The notes beneath the pieces are model-generated. The model was given only the letters and a program-made list of their open reading frames with translations, searched no databases and was not told where the DNA came from. The position numbers and the translations under genes were made by a program. This document shows, one piece after another, positions 57,866 through 64,000 of a stretch of DNA of 64,000 nucleotides (the first letter of the stretch is position 1; each line of letters begins with the position of its first letter). The stretch comes from Mauremys mutica (taxonomy: Eukaryota; Chordata; Testudines; Geoemydidae): the NCBI RefSeq assembly GCF_020497125.1, contig NW_025422983.1, forward strand, positions 38,108 through 102,107, written 5' to 3'.

Positions 57866-58394
57866 TGAAGGGTTAAAATCCATGTGCATTTTATATAACA
57901 ACCTGGTCTATGGATTGTGGCAGCTCTTTTCCAGACCCGAAGTCCAGACTATGGTCTAGCCCACTATGACTGTTTTGATGGTTTAAATTACACTCACAGG
58001 CACTGATGATAGAGTTACTGAAAGTTTGGGAGTTAGGAGTTGGTAGGTCAGTGGCCCAGTCCCCTCACAGATGACCCCGTCCCTGTGGGACAGGGCAGGT
58101 CTGAGCTCTCACACCAAATGCCTCATTGTGGCTGCCAGAATCTGTGGGCAGCTCGTTTAGTTTATGCCAAGGGTTGAGTCCTGCTTCGTGCACCATGTGT
58201 GAGAATGAAAATCCTAAACCGCCCTTTGAAATAACGAATGCAGCAGGACATGTTATTGTCCCTGCCCCAGAGCAGACAGACTGATGGAGAAATGCCATTG
58301 AGACCAGGGTAATACTCCACTGCCGTTCTACCTTTTTTACTTGCTAAGCTCCCTCCCAGCCTTATGAGGTATCAGAGCCTGGTATTGAGCCTGA

Positions 58395-58500
58395 GCCGAG
58401 ATGTCTACACTGCAAATTTTCCATCCCACAGCCCAAGCCCCGGGAGCCTGAGCTGGTATGGGGCAGCTCTGGGTGTTTCATTGCAGTGTGGACATAAGCC
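58395..58500. repeat. fragment of palindromic element (as at 23363)
   Basis: GATGTCTACACTGCAA and TTGCAGTGTGGACATAAGCC are inverted to each other. Confidence 0.45.
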
Positions 58501-58699
58501 TATTGTGTTTCATTTCTTAGGTTCTGCTGCCATCGTGTGGCCATTTCCTTCCCCTCCTTTCTGTCCAAAGCGCAGAGCCCTGTTCCTCCAGGGAGAGAAG
58601 GACGTCTTCCTTCTTCCCTTCCTCAACAGCCCCCTTCCCTGGAGAGCCCTTTGCTGGGGTCTGGGTGGGGAACAGCCGTTTCTGAGGATTAATTTCATA

Positions 58700-59113
58700 T
58701 TAATGGTGTTGATCTATAGATTTTACAGCCAGACTAGATCACTAGGTACCTCTGTTCTGAGGGGGGATTTGATCGCTGCTTTCAACTACCTGAAAGGGGG
58801 TTCACAAGATGTTGGATCTAGACTGTTCTCAGTGGTAGAAGATGATAGAACAAGGAGTAATGGTCTCAAGTTGCAGAGGGGGAGGTTTAGGTTGGATATT
58901 AGGAAAAACTTTTTCACTAGTAGGGTGGTGAAGAACTGGAATGGGTTACCTAGGGAGGTAGTGGAATCTCCTTCCTTAGAGGTTTTTAAAGTCAGGCTTG
59001 ACAAAGCCCTGGCTGGGATGATTTAGTTGGGTTTTGTCCTGCTTTGAGCAGGGGGTTGGACTAGATGACCTCCTGAGGTCCCTTCCAACCCTGAGATTCT
59101 ATGATTCTATGAC
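58700..59113 (+). mobile_element. CR1 LINE 3' end with ATTCTATG tail
   Basis: Open C-terminal CR1 frame, [20 protein letters not shown] and [20 protein letters not shown], up to the stop at about 59024. A 3' UTR with GGACTAGATGACCTCCTGAG follows, ending in a (GATTCTAT)n tail at 59093-59112. The best-preserved CR1 3' end here. Confidence 0.88.
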
Positions 59114-59284
59114 CTGATTCAGAACAGAGTCCAGATAATTTTACCCAGTGACTCCTACATCCACCCCAAGATCTTCTGGCTGAACGAGGAGGGTTCATTC
59201 AGAAAGTCATCGTGTTTGGGTGTAAAGGTGTGAAATGATGGGGAAATTGGCCCCTCTTTCCAGTTTAAATGTTGTAACTTCTAC

Positions 59285-59345
59285 ACCTAGACCGGGATGG
59301 CCAACCTGAGCTTGAGAAGGAGCAAGAATTTCCCAGTGTAACTGC
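59285..59345. mobile_element. hAT end fragment
   Basis: CTAGACCGGGATGGCCAACCTGAGC-like end, related to the start of the 27767-28158 element; the remainder is missing. Confidence 0.55.
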
Positions 59346-59399
59346 CAAATGTGCACCTTTGTATGCAACTACTGAGTCAATTGTGAACCTTTCCATCAT

Positions 59400-60080
59400 T
59401 GTCCTTTGCTCTTAACCCTGAGGCTATTGCCTCATCATGGGCCCATTTCCCACCTCTCTTTCATACAGAAGCACAATTTTCTTTGCACAGACACAGGAAC
59501 AGCAAGATCTTTCTCTGTCCCTTGTGCAAAGCAGGAGGCCAAATTCCATGGAAACAATGGACAAGCAGGGGGCTCTGGGCACATCCAGCCCTGGCCGTGA
59601 GATGTTCCCTCCCCTCTTTCTTTATGCCCCTGTTGTTATTTCATGGATTGTCTGGGATGGGGAAAAAGCTGAGATCACTCCAGGTGGAGGGGAAAAGAAC
59701 CCTGAATATCTCAGGACCCAACCCTGCTACCAGGATCACTGAGGTGCTGGGAATCTGCCTGGGAAAGGGACTGTGTGAATTGTCAAGGTGGGGAACGAAA
59801 AACAATCTACAACTAGATCCACCTCATTAACCACCGACACAGGCTAATCCTGCTGCCGATAGAAGGGAAACTGGGCGCCATTCTTTGCTGTTCAGCCATG
59901 GAAACAGTGACCCAATTGCACCGCAGTGAATGTGCTGGGGAAAGCTAGAGTTTACAGGCAGGTGGAAATAGCAGATCCTAGAAACACCTGGAGCTTCCCA
60001 CACCACTTTTGCCACCAGGGTGAGGTGTTGAGCTGCTCACAGCATCCCCCACTATGACCTTGCAGCAGGGGATTGCCGCA
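59400..60080. repeat. copy 3 of the triplicated local segment
   Basis: See 54710-55380. A tRNA-Ala lies 248 bases past its end. Confidence 0.75.
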
Positions 60081-60327
60081 CCCCCAACCCAATGCAGGGG
60101 AGATGGCTGAGTGTATCTCTGCACCCTGAGACCAGGGCACCCACTCTCTCTGCCCCACACATAGAATCTGGCCCTGCTGAAAAGTGACCACTATGAACAA
60201 GTCACCTCCAGGAGAGCAGGATTGGTCCTCAGAGAGGGGAATGGGCTTCTCGTGAAGCTTATAGGTCACTGGATGCTCTGGAAACAGGAGGGCTCTGAGT
60301 GTAACCCATAGCAAACACAACCTGCTA

Positions 60328-60399
60328 GGGGATGTAGCTCAGTGGTTGAGCACATGCTTTGCGTGTATGAGGCCCTGTGTTCAATCCCCAGCATCTTCA
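60328..60399 (+). tRNA. tRNA-Ala (TGC)
   Basis: 72 nt: acceptor GGGGATG/CATCTTC (two G-U pairs), A box TAGCTCAGTGG, anticodon stem CATGC/GTATG (one G-U) with loop TTTGCGT (anticodon TGC), B box GTTCAATCC, discriminator A. One T-stem mismatch (U52-C62). A TTTTTT terminator sits at 60406-60411. Plausibly functional. Confidence 0.8.
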
Positions 60400-60733
60400 T
60401 GATCATTTTTTCACCCTGCTGCTTTGCTCATGCCCAGAGGGGATGTGGCCCAGCAGTCTCCCTGCACCAGTTTCAGTCCTGCTCAGTGAGGGGCAAGTGA
60501 CAATTGCATGGAAGGTCTGGGGGGGTTCTGCTCCTAAGTCACCTCAGTACATTTAAGATTCCCACCCGCTGTGCTGCTTGGGACAATGGTAGATGAAAAG
60601 GGCGAATCGTCCAGCACTGGAGGGAAAGGTCCCATCTGCACAGCCTGAGAGGCAAGGAAACAGAGGGCAGTCAGTGCTCTGGGAGGAGAGAGGTCAGTGA
60701 TTTACTCCCAGCAGGGGACACTGTCTTTTTGAG

Positions 60734-61111
60734 TATCAGAGGGGTGGCCGTGTTAGTCTGGATCTGTAAAAGGCGACAGAGTCCTGTGGTGCCTTCTAAA
60801 CTAACAGACGTATTGGCGCATGAGCTTTCGTGGGTGAATCCCCACTCCGTCAGATGAATGCAGTGGGAATTCTGTGCCTGGCTAGCCAACTACAAAAGCA
60901 GTTTCTCTTCCCTTGGTGATCACACCTCAGCTGCTAGAAGAGGGTCTCATCCTCCCTGATTGAACTAACCTCGTTATCCCTAGACTGGTTCTTGCCTGCA
61001 TACTTATACCTGCCCCTGCAAATTTCCACTACATTCATCTGACGAAGTGGGATTCACCCATGGAAGCTTATGCTCCAATACGTCTGTTAGTCTGTAAGGT
61101 GCCACTGGACT
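60734..61111. mobile_element. Penelope terminal element with inverted arms
   Basis: Starts TATCAGAGGGGTGGCCGTG. Arm 60777-60866 is the inverted complement of 61026-61115 (shared ACTAACAGACGTATTGG, GAGCTTTCGTGGGTGAATC and their complements). It is flanked by a perfect 13-bp direct repeat, CTGTCTTTTTGAG (60721-60733 and 61112-61124). This matches the pseudo-LTR arrangement known for Penelope-like elements. No coding sequence. Confidence 0.8.
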
Positions 61112-61124
61112 CTGTCTTTTTGAG

Positions 61125-62059
61125 GCGAGTGCTGCTGGCTTGAGATGGTGCTGACGATGGATAGAAAAAAGGCTGGAGTCAATGGCAGATGGGACCACAG
61201 AAGGGGAAGGGGAATGGCAGCCCCACAGAAGGTCCTGGGTGCTCAGATGCCCCCAGTTATTGCACCCAGGCCTGTCCTAGAGAGAGAAAAGACACCGAGG
61301 GACCAGCCCCCCTACAGTGATCCCATGGACAAGAATCTGGTTAGGAGTGGGGTGAAGGTTCCCTCTGGGCAAAGGGGAGCTGAAATCCCTCCGTGTCCTG
61401 GAATTTAAGCAACGAAAGCTTCAAACCCTGCACGGGTGTGGGCTGAGGTGCATCAGCAGAAGGTTGGGCTGGACAGGGGTGGCAGGTTTGTATAATTTTT
61501 GGTGGTGCCCAGAATGGGACCAAGTCCTGCCCCACCCACCTGCCTAAGGCTCCAGGAAGGAGTTTGGGTGTGGGAGGGAGAGGGGTTGGGCGCTGGGAGG
61601 GTTTGGGTGCAGGGTCTGGGCTCAGTCAGGGGGTTGTGGCGAAGGAGGCAGTGTAGGGGGCAGGCTCTTGGAGGGAGGTTGGGTGCAGGTGTGGGGTCTG
61701 GGCTGGGGCAGGTGTTGCAGGAGAGGGTGAGGGGTGCAGCATTTACCTCGGGCATCTCCCGAAAGCAACCCGCAGCCCCTAAACTGGAGGACCGGGGGCG
61801 TCTCTGCCCACTGCTGCCCGCAGACTCCACCCCTGCAGCTCCCATTGCCACAGTTGGCAGTTGGGGTGGGGGCAGCACGTGGAGACCCCCCCACCACCAC
61901 AGTTGTTCTTCTCACAGTTGGCTGATGGGGGGCAGCAGGGGATCTCCCCAATCTGGGGGAATCTCTGTGCCCCACTGTTAGTTCTCCATCCTGTCTCCCC
62001 CTAACAACACGCACCACTCCCCTCCCCATTATCAATGTTTTAGAGAGACCCCTCCCTCC
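61125..62059. other. no recognisable gene
   Basis: 61480-61735 is G/T-rich with short GGGTTTGGGTGC-like repeats; 61845-61970 carries diverged sequence like 9830-9920. Unassigned otherwise. Confidence 0.35.
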
Positions 62060-62300
62060 CTTTATGGGATATAGACTCTGTGTGACAGAGACTGACTGGG
62101 GCTCCTCTCTGCATGGCCCCAGTGGGGAAGGAAAGAGACTGGGGGAGGGGGAGAAGATGGGCAGAAGGAGTCTAATGGGGCAAAGCCAGAATAGAGGAGA
62201 TTTTCTTCCTGTTAAAATGTACTGGAGTCTCATCGCTGAAAAGCCGCATCTTGAGTTAAGTTTGAACCAGCAGCCTTTCAATTACCAGGCAAAGGTATGA
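62060..62300. repeat. paralogue of 11030-11280 (tRNA-cluster spacer)
   Basis: Shared order: GATATAGACTCTGTGTGACA, CCCCAGTGGGGAAGGAAAGA, CAGAAGGAGTCTAATGGGGC, CTGTTAAAATGTACT, then GTTTGAACCA.CAGC. It continues into a possible tRNA-like relic. Confidence 0.6.
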
Positions 62301-62722
62301 ACCACAGAGACTGATAACTGCCTGCTTCCCAAATGTGTTTAAAAAACATCTTCAGGGGTGCAACTGGTTAGTGCAGAGGGGCCGTCTGTTGGGGTTATGA
62401 GTTCAAGCTTTCTCTCAAGCCCTTTTTTCTCTTACCTGTGTAGTTTGTTTTGCCTAATTCATATACAAAGTGCTACACTAGAAAAAGGAGAGTAAGTTCT
62501 AAAATGTAGAGGTGGGTGCATACTTTAGAAACATCCCCCCTGTGCTGCCATTAGTTCCAGCAGATTGTTCACTGGAAGGGCAAATTGATTTCTTTGCTGC
62601 TGAGAAAGAGGCCAGGACAGGTCTGTGGGCACCAGGATCTCTCTGCTTCTTCCAGGTCCTTCCCTGCTCCAGTCACTGCTGTAGGAGGATCCTATATGCA
62701 CTGAGCCTAAACATTTTCCTGG

Positions 62723-62795
62723 GCCTTCTTAGCATAGTTGGCAGCATGTCAGTCTCATACTCAGTAGGTCCTGAGCTCATACCTCAGAAAAGACA
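62723..62795 (+). pseudogene. tRNA-Met (CAT) decayed copy
   Basis: Elongator tRNA-Met body: CTTAGC.TAGTTGGCAGC A-box region, TCAGTCTCATA with anticodon CAT, perfect T stem CTGAG/CTCAG. Two acceptor mismatches, and three of five anticodon-stem pairs are lost, so probably inactive. Confidence 0.65.
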
Positions 62796-62949
62796 ATGGT
62801 TTTCTGCTCCCTGCTTCAGATTTTCTAAAGGAAATCAGAGAAAAGAAGCTATAGGAGAGTGGTTCCTAGACACTCTAACACACAGATTTTTCTAAGGCAT
62901 TAACTTTTCCTTCTCTGTGGAGTTTGTATTCTCCATAGAGCAAAATAAA

Positions 62950-63605
62950 ACAAAAACATGCAAGTCTAAGACTAATACAGTATGAAACTCAATACAGATA
63001 AAATCTCACCCTCAGAGATCTTCCAATAAGCTTCTTTTGCAGACTAGACTTATTTCTTGTCTGGGCCCAATCTTTTCACCTGGTATAGTCCTTGTTCCAG
63101 CTCAGGTGGTAGCTAGGGGATTTCTCATGACTGCAGCCACCTTTCTTCTGTTCCACCCCCTTAAACAGCTTTGGTACAAGGCAGGAATCTTTTGTCTCTC
63201 TCCTGGGGAAAAGCCCCAGGTTTAAGATGGATTCCTGTACCAGGTGACATGGTCACATGCCCTGTGAGACCCCCCCCAAGCCTTCATTGTTCCTGGCCTG
63301 ACTCACAGATGGTGCAGGACAGAGCCATCTCCAGTCAACTGTCCTGGTTAATGGGAGCCATCAGGAGTCCAAACCACTATTAATGGCCCACACTTTGCAT
63401 CATTACAACAGGACCTCAGAGTTATAGTTCATATTTCTAGCTTCAGATACAGGAATGATCAGTTCATACAAATAGGCTGAACACACACAGTAGATAATAA
63501 GCTTTGTAATGATACTGCACAAGAGACCTTTTGCATGAAGCATGTTCCAGTTACATTATATTCACACTCATTAGCATATTTTCATAAAATCATCAACATC
63601 ACAGC
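62950..63605 (-). mobile_element. probable ERV LTR
   Basis: Resembles the minus-strand LTRs of the window in composition and block order (CTTCAGATACAGGAATGATC, AGTAGATAATAAGC, ATTTTCATAAAATCATCAAC), with no clear ends or target duplication. Confidence 0.4.
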
Positions 63606-63647
63606 AGGGAAAGGGTTTTACGGCGGCACCTGGGAGCAGTTGAGTTT

Positions 63648-63682
63648 CATGTTCATGTTCATGTTCATGTTTCATGTTCATG
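63648..63682. repeat. (TTCATG)n microsatellite
   Basis: Six imperfect copies of TTCATG, one with an extra T. It creates a run of MF codons in one frame, which is not a gene. Confidence 0.9.
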
Positions 63683-64000
63683 ACATTTCTGTTTGTGATT
63701 TTGTTTTGCTTCATATAACTGTGTTTTCTCAGGGACTTGATATTTACCAGGCTAACTAACAGCTAATAACGGGAGACTTCTAAGCAGGGCGTGGGCGAGC
63801 AGAAAAGAACTGTAAGAGACGCTGGTTTTCGACCTTGTGTTAGATAAGAATAGAATGCAGATTGTAGCAGAAATTGCTGAGAGAAGTAAGCTATCAGAAA
63901 GGAATATGTACAAACAAAATGCAGTTGTTGCTCCTCAGTGTATGTCGCAAAAGGTATAAATGCTTGCCTTAATTGTTTATCTAACCGAGACCTACCTCGG
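63683..64000 (+). other. possible LTR start at window edge
   Basis: Contains GGTATAAATGCTTGCC (TATA-like, about 63955) about 45 bp before the window end, as in an LTR U3. The 3' end lies outside, so this is unproven. Confidence 0.3.

Noticed and set aside
62248..62312. Possible tRNA relics on the minus strand here and at 11222-11284
   Set aside because: Both have GGTTCAAAC and a GTCT(C)TGTG start, but no T stem or acceptor pairing could be found, so no isotype can be defended.
62350..62415. tRNA-Ile-like string (GGTGCAACTGGTTAGTGC then TTATGAGTTCAAGC)
   Set aside because: A and B boxes are faintly similar but no cloverleaf forms.

Overview
This window looks like reptile nuclear DNA, most likely from a turtle. 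That reading rests on what is present: many CR1 LINE fragments on both strands, a Neptune-type Penelope-like element, hAT elements with 8-bp target duplications, long TG...CA solo LTRs with 4-5 bp duplications, KRAB zinc-finger genes in the sauropsid style, and TRIM-type coiled-coil exons. The species call is inference. There is no bacterial-style operon, CRISPR array or prophage.

Layout. 0.3-14 kb is a tRNA neighbourhood: Val, Glu, Cys, Val, Gly and Gly genes or relics, separated by duplicated flanks, hAT elements, CR1 and a broken Penelope-like element. 15.1-21.7 kb holds KRAB zinc-finger gene A on the minus strand. It runs from a GC-rich promoter near 21.4 kb to a zinc-finger array that stops inside finger 5, where LTR sequence takes over. 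22.5-23.4 kb is a tandem array of about 19 units of roughly 45 bp. 25.4-29.8 kb and 36.3-41.6 kb are two copies of one segmental duplication, each carrying the 8-codon first exon of a KRAB zinc-finger gene. Between them (30.1-35.5 kb) lie five TRIM exons without RING, B-box or B30.2 exons. 40.05-48.2 kb is KRAB zinc-finger gene B on the plus strand, with eight intact fingers. 48.5-63.9 kb returns to repeats and more tRNA copies (Phe, Ala, Met), including a 1-kb hAT element with an internal minisatellite and a 378-bp Penelope terminal element flanked by a perfect 13-bp direct repeat.

How it fits together. Genes A and B are diverged copies of one ancestor: their first coding exons, KRAB-A, KRAB-B and introns all align. 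They lie head to head with the TRIM remnant between them. tRNA genes, KRAB zinc-finger genes and TRIM genes together recall the extended MHC class I region of other tetrapods, but synteny is not proven here. The most informative feature is the duplication pair. At least four mobile-element insertions occupy one copy while the other keeps the empty site, so target duplications can be read directly and the insertions ordered after the duplication.
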